From positions 116,749 through 180,748 of the forward strand of contig AFXF02001822.1 of assembly GCA_000231825.2 (NCBI GenBank): 64,000 bases of DNA, in the 5' to 3' direction. Shown piece by piece: positions 53,217 through 64,000 of this stretch. Made by a program: the position numbers and the translations under genes. Numbering within the stretch: position 1 is the first letter of the stretch; each line of letters starts with the position of its first letter. The stretch is from Tetrahymena elliotti 4EA. Taxonomy: Eukaryota > Ciliophora > Oligohymenophorea > Hymenostomatida > Tetrahymenidae. The notes beneath the pieces were generated by a model. It was not told where the DNA came from. It searched no databases and saw only the letters and a program-made list of their open reading frames with translations.

Positions 53217-54604
53217 ATGCAAAACCAAAAAATTAAAGTACCTGTCATTGTATCTGATGTAGATGGTGTCTTAAAGTAGCATATGAGTGCTCTCCCTAAA
53301 GCTGCTGATATAATCAGGATTATTCGTTAAAAGCTTTGTGAGCTTGATCCAATTAAATACCCTGATATTCATTCTTAAATTCCTTTCTACTTATTGACAA
53401 ATAGAGGGAGCATAAGTGAAAGAGAGCATGCTACTATTGTAAATAAAGCCATGAATTTTGATGAAGAGAAGGATTCATTTATTAAGTTTACTGAATAAGA
53501 TCAAATTTTAAATCATACTCCTCTTAAAGATTTATGGTAGACTGAATAATTCAAAGATAAGCTTCTACTATTTGTTGGATAAGATTGTGAAAAGGTGGCA
53601 AAGTATAATAATTTGAAATACATTACAGCTGATGAATACTTAGATCTATTTCCTGAAATGGTTCCTAATACAGTTAAACACCCTGTTGATAGGAAAAAAC
53701 TTGTTTCTGAACTCAAAGAAAGACTTAATGTAATTTGATAAAAAAATTAATCATTTTAGTTATTAAAAAGAATATTGAAATAGATAGCAATAAAATCTTA
53801 ATTTAATAGAAATAAAATAGATGGTATTTGATAAGAAATCTTCCAGTCATGAATTGAAATAAAATATAAACTTAAAGATATTTCAATTCTATTTACCATT
53901 AACAAAACAACAAAGCTAAATCTCTAATTATTATATAATAATGTTAAAAAAAATTCTTCACAATATTTAAACTGTATTTTTATTTAAAGATTTAGGACGA
54001 TGCATTCTTTGATAAATATATTTAAGTCCATGGTATATTTATAATTCAATACCCTAATAGATGGGAAGATGCCATATAATTAATTATGGATTTCATGTCA
54101 ACAGAAGATGGAACATTTGCCAGTGAAATGCCTCTGATTCCACCTAAAAAGCATATTCCAGTAATAAGCTCTATGAATGATTTATGCTACAAAGATTCTT
54201 TCCCTCTTCCAAGATTACTCAATGAGCCTTTTATTGAATGTCTAAAAATTACTTACAAAACTTTATATAAAGGAAATATGGATATCTAATTTTATGGGAA
54301 GCCTTAATTCCTTTAATTTGAATTTGCTTAAAAGCATTCCAAACATTTCTTATAAGATGATTTAGAAGCTACTAATTTTTACATGATTGGAGATAATCCA
54401 AAATCAGATATCAAAGGAGCTAATTCTATTGGATGGAATAGTATTTTAGTCAGAACAGGTGTTTTTAATGGAGTAGTTAATGATCCTGAAAACCCAGCTA
54501 AGTATGTTGTTTAAGACATTGAAGATGCAATTAAATTAATATTTTAACTTGAAGGAATTAATTATAAAGGTCCTTGGCCATCTGACTAAGAATAAAAAAA
54601 TTGA
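53217..54604 (+). CDS. HAD-superfamily hydrolase, CECR5/HDHD5-like
   Basis: Two exons (53217-53729, 53990-54604), intron 260 nt, 375 aa. HAD enzymes use an aspartyl nucleophile, usually to remove phosphate. Motif I is VSDVDGVL with Asp14 and Asp16. LLTNRGSISEREHA provides the motif II Thr. Motif IV is YMIGDNPKSDIKGANSIGW. VHGIFIIQYPNRWEDAIQLIMDFMSTEDG and the wide cap between motifs II and III fit the subclass IIA family that includes yeast and human CECR5-type proteins, which are often mitochondrial. No clear presequence is seen here (MQNQKIKVPVIVSD). Substrate unknown. All catalytic residues are present. Confidence 0.88.
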
Positions 54605-55420
54605 AATAATTTGTTTAATATTTTTATTTTTTTAACAAATAGATTTAAATTGCATACATCTTTGATCTAAAACAATTAAAAAATAATAATTTGTGTTTTA
54701 ATAAATTTTGTTGAAAATAACACCCATAATTTTGTCTTTTTAATTATTATTTTGTAATCTTTTTTAACTTCGCTTTTAAGTTATTTTATAAAAAATATAG
54801 ATCAAAAAATAAAGTAATGTCATAAACGCTTTGAATAGAATATTTAATATTTAAACATATTTTTAAGAAAATAATGAAATAAATAATAGTGGTTGATTAC
54901 TTTTTTTGATTTAGAATTTAAAAAAAATTTTTTTTTCTAAAATTGGATTAAAATAATTTAGGATAAATTGATTTCAATAGGTTAAGCTCAATTGACTAAA
55001 TAAATGCTATTATTATTTATTTATTTTTTATAAATTTTGGGTAAAAGAGATCTTTTTTGAAAATAAAAAATATTTTTGTAGTTTCTTATTTTTTTTAATA
55101 ATTTTATTAAAATCTGTAATATGAAATAAAATTTCTTTAGAAAAAAGAATGCAAAAATTAATTTTGTTTAAATTATATAAATATTTTTGGAAAGTTCTAA
55201 AAAATATCCTAAATGATTAATCTTATGTTTAAAAAAATTAGATAAATTGTTAAAAATTATATTTCTCTAGATAAATTTAAATAGATAATAATTGTATATC
55301 TTTTATTAATTTTTTGAGTTTAAGAATTAAATAGATAAAGCTTATACATAAAATAAGACTAGCTTAGCTTAAAAGTCAACAAAAACAACAACCATAAATA
55401 AAGCAACAAAATATTAGCCA
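54605..55420. other. Intergenic region
   Basis: 816 bp between two plus-strand genes; A/T tracts, no gene recognised. Confidence 0.45.
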
Positions 55421-57244
55421 ATGAATAACCTTTTTTTATTACAAAGTTTCAAAAATCTAACTAAATCTGCAGCATAAAGATAGAGATTATTTGCAAGAAG
55501 ACATGCCAACGTTTTAAGCCTAGCAAATCAAATTTAGTTTAGGTTTAATGCATAAAAGAATGTGAATAGCACTTAAGATGAAGATTCTTCTTTATATGCC
55601 TTAAACAACAAAATTTATGAGATTAAAGATAATGCTGAAACTGGAAAGATTGTCAAATCCAAAAATGACATAATTTACTTCACTAATTTTGAGAAGAGTA
55701 AGTTGAGATTGAAATCTTTAATCTAATTAGAAAAAGATTCATAAAAGTAAGCTATTATTTTGAGTTTAAATGAGAAAATATCTAGTGCTTTATGCTTAAA
55801 CAAGATCGATTACAATTAAAATTATATAGATGAATCAATCAAGCTTGAAAATCCTAATGGATTAAGAATTTAATTGAACGGAAAGTAAATTTGTGGCAAA
55901 GTAATTAATTATCGTGGTGAAGTTATTAAGGAATTATCTCAATAACCTAATCAAGAAGGAGAAATAGTCAGCAAGTAATCTGCAAATCACAATGATTTTG
56001 ATGTCGAATTTACTTTGCTTGATTACAAGGAACACCTCATTCTCAATCAAAAAAGATTAACTTCAAAGCGTTAGCTATATAGTGGCAATATTTCAATTGA
56101 TATGACTTCACCAATATGTCAAGGTAACTTTGTAATCTTCAACGGAGATCTTAACACTGGAAAATCCCATTTAGCAAGTGAAATGATTAAGCAAAATTGT
56201 AGATTAAATCCTAATACTGTTGGTATTTTTGTTACCTAGCACTTCTCTACAGCAGAAAAGGTCTTAAACGAACTACAATCAAATGAACATAGCAAAAATA
56301 ATTTTATCATAATTAGTCCTCAAAGCGAAGAAATAGCCAGCATGTCTGAAAAATATTTAAGTCCTTTTACTGCTTTACATTTAGCACGTAAAATATAATA
56401 GGAATAGAGTAAAGATGTTGTTATAATATATGATAATATCTATGATCATTTATATTCTGAAAACCTTATATTTGGATAGATTGATATGCCTTCAGGATTC
56501 AAGAGCGTTTTAAAGGAATTATTCAGCATGAGTGGATATTTCGGTGACAGAAATGGAAGTATTTCAAGTATTTGTATTTTTGATAGCAATCGTGCTGCTG
56601 AAAAGTATGAAAAGGAAACATAAAAACTTTATTAAGAAGCTGAAAGTTATGCTGATGTGATCATTAATTTTTCATTGAATGATCCCTTATACCGTTAAAC
56701 TCGTCCTAAAATACCTTTAAAAGGCAAGAAGCTCTTCTCAACTCCCAGATGGTAAAATAATCTCTATTTAGAAGTTGCAAAAGAATTACATTAAGTTCTT
56801 GTAAATCTTTAGTAGCAATCAAATGAAATATAATTGAAAAGTGATTTGAAATTAACTGTTGAGCCTTGGGATTACTACTTGTACTATGATTCCAAGTACT
56901 TTATGAAATTGCTAGTTTCATCCAATTACTTCACACCCATAGAACAAATCGTTTTTGTCAAATTTATCGTTAAGTGCATCCATGAAGAGACTATTTCTTA
57001 ATTCAAGGAGACTCCTTAAGAGTTAACTAAATCCTTTATGAAATTCTGTAATGAATTCAAGGAATTCAACAAATAAGATATATTTAGTTACATCTAAAAC
57101 GAGTTTAATTACAATGATAACGTAATTCACCCCAATACTGTAGACAATCTTTAACACTGCGTTCTCAGACTCTACGAATTATTTATCATGCACTGCAAAA
57201 TGAATGACAAACTTTTACCCTTTAAAAAAGATTATTTCAATTGA
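55421..57244 (+). CDS. Divergent mitochondrial F1-ATPase alpha-like protein
   Basis: A single exon of 607 aa (ATG 55421, TGA 57242-57244). The first 45 residues (FKNLTKSAAQRQRLFARRHA) are basic and amphipathic, a good mitochondrial presequence. The order then follows F1 alpha subunits: a beta-barrel part ending GKVINYRGEVI, then SGNISIDMTSPICQGNFVIF, Walker A GDLNTGKS at residues 242-249, YLSPFTALHLARK, IIYDNIYDH at the Walker B position, and a long helical C-terminal domain. Compared with a true alpha subunit it is longer, the DELSEED-side helices are unrecognisable, and the usual arginine-finger region reads SISSICIFDSN. It may be a structural paralogue in the unusual ciliate ATP synthase or a specialised nucleotide-binding protein; catalysis is doubtful. 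Confidence 0.75.
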
Positions 57245-57793
57245 TTTTCAGGTTTACAAATTATTGTAATAAATTATTTACTTTTCTGTGTTTATCATTC
57301 ACACTCATTCATACTCATAATAGATACATGTATCATTTATACATTCTAATTTATTCTCTTTCTATTCCTCTACATCTCCTCTATTTAATTTTAAATTAAA
57401 TCCGTTTTAAATTTAATTAATTTTTATAATTTATTTTAAAAATTTTTACTTTTTTTTGAATTTTTCAAAGTAATTTTATTGACAAATTACTTAAAAGCTG
57501 ATAAAAAATATTTTTTAACTGAAAAGTAATTTTTTTGAAATACAAATTTAATTTTTATTCATTTGGATTAATAGATATTCAAGTATAATAAATATCTTTT
57601 TGAAAACTTGTTTCATTTATTTTTTATTAAAGAAGTACATAATAAATAACTTTTAAATTTGGAATTAACACTTAATATTGGAGAATTCTTTGAAGAGAAG
57701 AATTAAATATTTGTATTTTTCTTAAAAATAATCAATCAAGATTCTTCTAGTGAAAAGAGATAGTATTTTTAGTTTTTGATTGGTAAAGATTTG
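57245..57793. other. Spacer and open 5' extension of the RBR gene
   Basis: 57245-57537 is AT-rich intergenic DNA. From 57538 to 57793 the frame of the following gene is already open (85 codons after a TGA at 57535) and reads like protein (KYNKYLFENLFHLFFIKEVH), so the gene probably begins further upstream through an exon I could not identify. Confidence 0.45.
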
Positions 57794-59209
57794 ATGATAA
57801 GGGATTTATTTATGTGTCTCATGCTATAATATGAAAAAAAATTAGATCTAGAATATTTATATCATATACAATTAAAAGTAAATTATTTCAATAGTTATTT
57901 GTTTCTTCGAACAAACTATCTGAAATTTCTTAGCTATAATATTGAATTATTAAATTGCTATCTAAACGAAAATTAAAAAGCTTTAAGTAAATAGAAATTA
58001 AATATTAAATAGGCACCAAAAGGCTACGTAATGTAGTTATAGTAATATCAAGAAACATAAGCAGAAAGAAAAAATGAAAGATAGTAAGGTATGATATTTG
58101 GCAAGCAGAGTTAATGCAAAATTTGCTTAGAATAAATAGATTTTAATCAATACACAATGCCATGTTAATGTCTCATTTGTGGTGATTGCTGCTTGCAGTA
58201 TCTGTTAGTTCAAATAGAAAATATTGATTTCTAAATTAATAAAAAGATTAAGTGTCCAAATCATGGATGCTAAGATGTATTCTTAGTAGAACAATATAGA
58301 GAACATAAATTTTTATCAAGATAATTTTAAATTCCATAAATTAATTTATTAGATGAAAAGCTATTAATAAAACACCTTTAAAATGATCCGTAAGCTAGAA
58401 ACTGCCCTAATCAAAAATGCAAATATTATGGGTTGTTACCTTTAAACACAAAATTATGTAAATCAAACAAACTGTAATGCGATTTGTGTAATACTGAATG
58501 GTCAGATGCATCTTTACCTGATAAATCAAAATCTTTTTTTTAGATGCTCAAAAACATGATTTTTTAGAAGAATGAGTTCTTTTCAGAAATTTATAAAAAG
58601 ATAATGGCTAAAAGATGTCCTTGTTGTGCTATTCCAATAACAAAATATGGAGGATGCTATCACATGATTTGTAGAAAGTGCAATTTTGAATTCTGCTGGT
58701 ACTGTAGTTAGCAATATACTTCTCATTCTATCTATAAATGTATATTTTACATAGGACTTGAAAATATCTTATTTTTTTTTACTGGAATTGCCTTCATTTA
58801 TTTTACTGGTTTACACAAATACATGTATAATTTACTAATTTAGATAATAAAGTTTGTCTTCTCTGCTTTTTTTCAGAACATCTTAATACTTCTATTTTAC
58901 TTTTTTACTTCTTTCACCAAAGAGGTTTTCAAAATCCATTACCAAATAAATATGTCATTAATAAGTAATGGACATGATAGGAGTGGCTATCTGAGAGGAT
59001 TGAGTAGCTAAAAGAAAAAAAATTTTCACATAATGATACTATTTGGTTCTTTTTTTCTAATCTATCTTGGTCTTTTAACTTATTACGTATGGTCTTTAAC
59101 ATACATTATCAAATTTATCATCTTAGAAATAATCACTTTAGGCTCTCTTTATATTTTATACAACTCGATTCACTTTATGTGGGAAACTTGGATGAGGTAT
59201 ACTTACTGA
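57794..59209 (+). CDS. Membrane RBR (RING-between-RING) E3 ubiquitin ligase
   Basis: From the first in-frame ATG to TGA 59207-59209 the protein has 471 aa; 85 more open codons upstream suggest the true start is earlier. RING1: CKICLEQIDF, MPCQCLICGDCC, KCPNHGC. IBR: NCPNQKCKYYG, LCKSNKLQCDLCNTEW. RING2: RCPCCAIPITKYGGCYHMIC, RKCNFEFCWYC; the Cys of GGC is the expected thioester-forming catalytic residue, so it should transfer ubiquitin by the RBR relay mechanism. After RING2 there are four hydrophobic segments (ENILFFFTGIAFIYFTGL, FQNILILLFYFFTSF, MILFGSFFLIYLGLLTYYVW, YIIKFIILEIITLGSLYILY), a membrane-anchored layout like RNF19/RNF144-type ligases. No introns in this part. Confidence 0.88.
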
Positions 59210-59773
59210 AGCATGCACGTTCTTATAAAAAGACAACAATTCGATTATATTTATTTAAAAAATACTTCTTCTTACTTACAAAAACGCTAATACTAAAAAA
59301 AGGACAGACTCCAAAGTATATTTTCCAATTTCAATAATTAACTTAACTCACTCACTCACTAAAATTACTTTTATAAATTAAAAAATTAAAAAATTGTATA
59401 TAAATCTCTGTTTTAGTTACATTTATGCCTTAAAAAAGTTATGTTCATTCCAAAATATCAATCAAGTTAAACGAACAAACAAACAAACAATTCAAAGAAA
59501 AAAGAAAAAACTATCTATCTATCTATTTACCTCTATGTAAAAAAATTTAAATTAATGGTTTTAATTTTTAAAAGAATCTAGAATCTTTTTTCTATATTAT
59601 GATGATTTATACTTTATCAAAAATAAGCATATTTATTATTAATATTTTTTACTGCTTCTATCAAAAATTAAAAAAGAAAGTTGATTTTTTTAAAATCTAA
59701 AAACTGTTTAAAAAATTTAATTATTTAAAACTATTCAATAAGCAAATATTATAAATACTTTATTAATATCAAG
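59210..59773. other. Intergenic region with microsatellites
   Basis: 564 bp with short repeats: (ACTC)n at 59345-59359, (AAAC)n at 59470-59490 and (CTAT)n at 59509-59525. No gene. Confidence 0.5.
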
Positions 59774-62495
59774 ATGGAGTTCCAAAGTATGGTTGTATAG
59801 AAACCTGTAAATAGTTAGATCTAAATTTGAAATTTACTTATAATTAATGCCTCAATGGTGATATATCCTTATGCAATTTTTACAAATAGAAAAAGAAAGA
59901 GGAGAGAGGGTAATCCAAAGAATAAAAAGGAAAGGATCTACCACAAAGACCATAATTAGCAGTAAATTTAAAGAAAACAAGTCTTTCTCAAGATGTCAGA
60001 TAAAATTCAATTTCAATGAAACCAGCTGGGTCTAGTATTTTAGTCAAAAAAGGGACTTCTTTAACCAGAAATGACAAAAATGATAAAGAAAAAAAGCAAT
60101 CTAAAAAGAAAAAGAAAGAAGAATAGCTTGAAAAAAGTAAAATATTGTAATTTTAATCAGCATTTAAATAAAAATGATTAAATATTTTATTTAGAAAGAC
60201 TTCTAGATGAAGAGGAAAAAAGAAAATTAATGGAAGAAGAAAGAAGAAGTATTACATCAAACATTATATCTAGAGAGTAGAAATTAAAAAATAATTATTA
60301 AAAATAGGATTTGAATTAGAAAGATTCCGTAGACTTCAAGAAGAAAAGTTGACAAAGGAAGAAAAAGAAAGATTAGTTTTAGAAGTAAGTAGATTTCAAT
60401 TCATAAAAATAAATTTGTTTTTGATTTAGTTTATTTTGCGAACTAAAAGTCATAAGCTGAGGAAGAATTTGCCTTGAGATTCTAAGCAAGAGTTTATTAT
60501 GAAGAAAAGAAAAAAAAAGTTTGGGAAGAATGGTAAAGATATTTAGAGTGCATTGATCACCCGTATCCTGAATCTGAAAAAAGTTAAACAGAATATTTAT
60601 ATAGATATGATGAATAAAATGAAATAAATGAACTTGATAAAATAGAGTTCTACTTAAAGAAAAGTGATTATTCTGAAACTGTTGTAGATAACTTATTTTA
60701 GCATTACTATATCAATTAGGCAGACAATAAATATGAAAAAATCTCCTTCTTTGATAAATTTATTACCAAAATAAGATCAATTACTTAAAAAAAAATTTAA
60801 TAAATATCTGCTTTGGTCATTAAGAATCAAGAAGTCTTCTTTGATGAAAAAAATGAATAATGTATTTTATACCTTTGGATATTAGATATTTTTAAGTATT
60901 TTTTTTATAAATATAATATAGTGACTTAATAAGATAAGTTGCCTATTACTGTTGATAATCTAAGAAGTATTTGTGGAGTAATTACATTAAAACCTGAAGA
61001 AAGATATAAGTATGAAATATTTAAAACATTTGAAAGTGATGATTTTTAATTGGCTTTTTGGTGGTCTCCAATTGAAAAGTGTGGATATCGTATGAAGTAA
61101 GTAGAATTTAAAAGACCTAATGTTGGTATAGAAATGCCTAGGAATGTTAATACTCTTTCTATTTATATGAGATGTATTTGGACAAGATAAGATTACTTAT
61201 CACCTCTTCATTCAATCTAAAAATATTTCATTACAGTAAATTTAATGTTCTTTTAGACCTTACTAAATCATTCAAACATAAAATAATTGTAGGGAGGAGT
61301 TTTTAATATAGAATCATTTAATATGGTTCCTCTAATTAAAAGAAGAAAGAAATATGCAATTAAAGTTGATTTTGGAACAGAAGAATAAATAGATAAGCCT
61401 TTAAGATATCCTCCTGAAGTTGGTGGATCAATTGCTAATTTTCCTTCTTTAAAAGGTTACATGGAGTTACCTAAAAGATATTATTTAGGATAACATTTTA
61501 GTCCTCAAGTTGCTTATTATAGTGTAACAATTTAGATTGTTTATTTCATGATAATTTATATTATTTTTATAGTAAGAACAAGGTTGGACTACAGATGGAA
61601 TAGAAGTCACCAAATATGACTCTGATTTAAGAATTATTACTTTTACTACTAAAACTCTTGCACCTTTGGCTTGTGTTTAAGTATATATATTAATTAATAA
61701 CTAAAAAAATTCTTTTAACATGATTTTAATAATTTTAGGATGTTTGCCTTGACTATCCTTATTAATCATTCACGCTTAGATGTGTTTAAGAAGATTTAGC
61801 CATTCTTGATTTATAAAGTAAAATATATATCTTATTAGGTCAAGTACTAACGTTATTTTTTAACAGCAAAAAGATTAAATTTGAAGTTTGAAATAGGAGT
61901 TGATGAAGTAACTTTGGTAGATGAACACAATAAGTTGGGAAGTATATTTAGTAATATTGTTAATAAGCCAATGACATATGCTGCAGTACTCTACGAATTA
62001 CACAAAGTTGGAGTTAATCTTATACCTGAATCCTAGCACGCCTTTTTATGTGATGTTCCTTAAAAAGAGATAGATGTTGAAAATAAAGCATTACTTGAGC
62101 TTATGATGATAATTAAAGCTTTTGCTATACGCAACAATAAAGATAATAAGATATAAGGTGAAGATAAAATATTGATAGAAATAAGATAAAATATGGACTA
62201 CTCATATAAGCCAAGCCCCTTAGAAGAGGAACAAGAATGGGTTAAAACAGCAATTTGGTGTAATAAATGTGCTTTTGTAAATGATTCATCTAAATCAATA
62301 GAAACAATTAATGCTTCAAACTTTAAAGAAAAATCTACTTCACATGCTATGGTTTCTTTAATCATAGAATAGCACTAAAATATATTTAAGAATTCTTAAG
62401 AAATAGTAGACAAAATGAATGATGTCTACCTTTCTGATTTTTAAAATAATATCAGAAGATTCTTAAAAACATTACGTCTTTTATCTTTCACATGA
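59774..62495 (+). CDS. IC97/CASC1 (DNAI7-like) axonemal dynein-associated protein
   Basis: Nine exons (59774-59806, 59890-60136, 60195-60248, 60308-60384, 60450-61235, 61293-61523, 61573-61680, 61739-61817, 61867-62495) give 747 aa, close to the family's length. IC97 associates with inner-arm dynein I1 and tubulin and is needed for normal ciliary motility. After a basic leader comes the acidic/basic coiled coil typical of the family (LLDEEEKRKLMEEERRRFEL, RFRRLQEEKLTKEEKERL), then LECIDHPYPESE, a beta-rich middle with YYSQEQGWTTDGIEVTKYDS and LRIITFTTKTLAPLACVQD, and a C-terminal part with GVDEVTLVDEHNKLG. Its presence shows the organism is ciliated. Eight short introns, all GT-AG. The first exon is only 11 codons, so its start is less certain. 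Confidence 0.85.
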
Positions 62496-62961
62496 AAATA
62501 AATAAATTATTATTATTATTATTTATACATTTATTTATGAATAAAAGTTTTTCTTTTTTCGTTTGGGAAATAAATTCAAATTTTTTATTGATTATTTTTG
62601 ATTAAATATGAAAATATCTATTTATGTATTATTTATCAAAATACTGAAGAATTTTTAATTTAAATCCAAAAATAAAATTCAAATTTTTATAATTAATTAT
62701 TAATCAAAAAAAAGGAAAAAACTAAATTCTTAGAAAAAATAAAAGAAAAATACAGTTCTAATATAAATAAGTTTTTTATTCACAAAATAAAAGAGCTAAC
62801 TAACATATTCAACATAAGTTTTTAAACCAATAATTTAATTAGCTCTAAAATCTACAAAAGATGAATCCCTGACTTAAATAAAAACAAAATCATCTTTAGT
62901 TGTATTTAAATATTAGATTGATATCTTTTATTATTCTCATGGCTATAAAAATACATTAATC
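62496..62961. other. Intergenic region
   Basis: 466 bp of A/T tracts downstream of the IC97-like gene. Nothing recognised. Confidence 0.45.
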
Positions 62962-63459
62962 ATGTTAAAGCCTATGTAATTTCAAAACAAAGATTTTTTC
63001 CCATTAATTAAACCATCTCATTAAATTAATATAGATGATGATGAGTAGAGACTTGTTGATTCTTTTTCATATATAAAAGTATTTTTTAAAATAAACTAGA
63101 TAGATCACAAAAAACAGATGCCTTAAATAAAATTAAAAAAATATAAATATAAAAATAAATAAATAATTAGATAAATAAAAGATAATTAAAAAAACTAAAT
63201 AAATAAGATAAATTAAATAAAATCACAAAACAAAAAAATAAAATAAGAATATAAAACAATAAAAAGAAAGAAATAGCAAGTAGTTAACTGCAAAAAAAAT
63301 TTTTTAGTTAGTAGCTATTATTGTAAATATTTCTTTAAACTAATATCAATTTCTTTAAAAATTAGAAACCAACTATTTTATTTATTTTCATAAATTTAGA
63401 AATACTAGCAATTTTTATTCTTATTAAAATAAAGAGAGAGAAAATATCATAAGACATGA
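62962..63459 (+). CDS. Possible gene: short coding-like start followed by Lys/Asn/Ile/Gln low complexity
   Basis: ATG 62962 opens 165 codons to TGA 63457-63459. The first 40 residues (MLKPMQFQNKDFFPLIKPSH, then INIDDDEQRLVDSFSYIK) look like real protein. After a possible 42-nt in-frame GT-AG intron (63078-63119) the sequence becomes an A-rich run coding for Lys, Asn, Ile and Gln, which may be non-coding. I cannot tell whether the true gene is short, continues by splicing, or is a relic. Confidence 0.3.
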
Positions 63460-64000
63460 TCTTGTTGATTTATTTGTATAATTTTGAAAATTTTATTTTT
63501 CTTTATGTTTGTCAATAGTTTGAAGCTTATTTTAAAAAATTCAAATTTTTTGATAAAATAAATGAAATTTCGTTACAAAATTTCAAAAATAATTTTTTGT
63601 CTAAAATTTTCTGTTAATAAATTCGAATTGATGATTTAGATTATGAATATTAATTTTTTAAAAAAAAAAATAACAATATTTTTAATTAAAAATTATTTTC
63701 ATATTATCATTAAAAATTTTAATGTTTTTCCAGAGTCTTTCAAAAAATTAAAAATTTTGTTTTTTTTATTTATTTATTGATGTCAAAAAAAACTACAATT
63801 TTATCAAGTAAATTAAAAAATGAAAAGATTGATTTGAAAAAAGTTCAATCAATATAATACTTGAATCTAATTAACTTAAACAATAATTTTAAAATGAAAT
63901 ATTTACTCAAAAAAACTTTTTTTTTCAGTAATTTAATGACTAAGTTGATTTTAATTTCATTCAAATAACTTATTTCTTTAAAATAATTTTTTACCATATT
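63460..64000. other. Terminal AT-rich region
   Basis: A/T tracts to the window edge. No telomeric CCCCAA/GGGGTT repeat, so the window is internal to a chromosome. No gene. Confidence 0.5.

Noticed and set aside
59089..59337. ORF of 82 codons overlapping the end of the RBR gene
   Set aside because: It is a different frame of the RBR coding region, whose own frame carries the transmembrane segments to TGA 59207.

Overview
This window is ciliate macronuclear chromosomal DNA, most like Tetrahymena or a close oligohymenophorean relative. The evidence is in the reading: it is extremely AT-rich, TAA and TAG occur throughout otherwise intact conserved genes where glutamine is expected, and every gene I could finish ends at TGA. 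Introns are GT-AG, AT-rich and mostly 44-65 nt, longer than Paramecium introns (20-34 nt), with a minority of 100-575 nt. Read with the standard code almost every gene looks shattered. Read with TAA/TAG = Gln and introns removed, 22 genes resolve with consistent phase from ATG to TGA (the first one is cut by the window edge).

Layout. 1-12.4 kb: a tetraspanin-like membrane protein (cut by the edge), an unknown protein with a C-terminal CxxC pair, two tandem alpha/beta-hydrolase paralogues of identical length (390 aa), a Q/N-rich protein of unknown function, a DNA ligase I homologue with a mitochondrial-type N terminus, and a WW-less Pin1-type prolyl isomerase. 14.4-16.7 kb: a type I DnaJ with a CaaX-like end. 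18-35 kb (all minus): an ankyrin-AGC kinase fusion whose first intron may hold an H/ACA-type snoRNA, a PP1 catalytic subunit, an unknown protein with a repeated [YF]NI[IV]S motif, a second Ser/Thr kinase with long introns, and a small coiled-coil protein. 35.6-42.5 kb (plus): a cyclophilin and a 1308-aa protein with a dual-specificity phosphatase fold whose catalytic Cys is Ser. 43-52 kb (minus): three Q/N-rich proteins, one carrying a cyclic-nucleotide-binding-like domain and one a long coiled coil. 53-63.5 kb (plus): a HAD hydrolase of the CECR5 type, a divergent F1-ATPase alpha-like protein, a membrane RBR ubiquitin ligase, the axonemal dynein factor IC97/CASC1, and a weak ORF.

The genes form no operon and no single pathway. 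Themes are protein folding (DnaJ, Pin1 type, cyclophilin), phosphorylation signalling (two kinases, PP1, a probable pseudophosphatase, a cNMP-domain protein), mitochondria (ligase, F1-like protein, possibly the CxxC protein) and cilia (IC97). Intergenic DNA is very AT-rich, and no tRNA, rRNA, telomere, transposon or CRISPR array was recognised. I did not find a convincing new multigene system. The best leads are the Ser-substituted phosphatase with its stop-free 264-nt intron, the intronic snoRNA candidate, the mitochondrial-type ligase and the F1-alpha-like protein.
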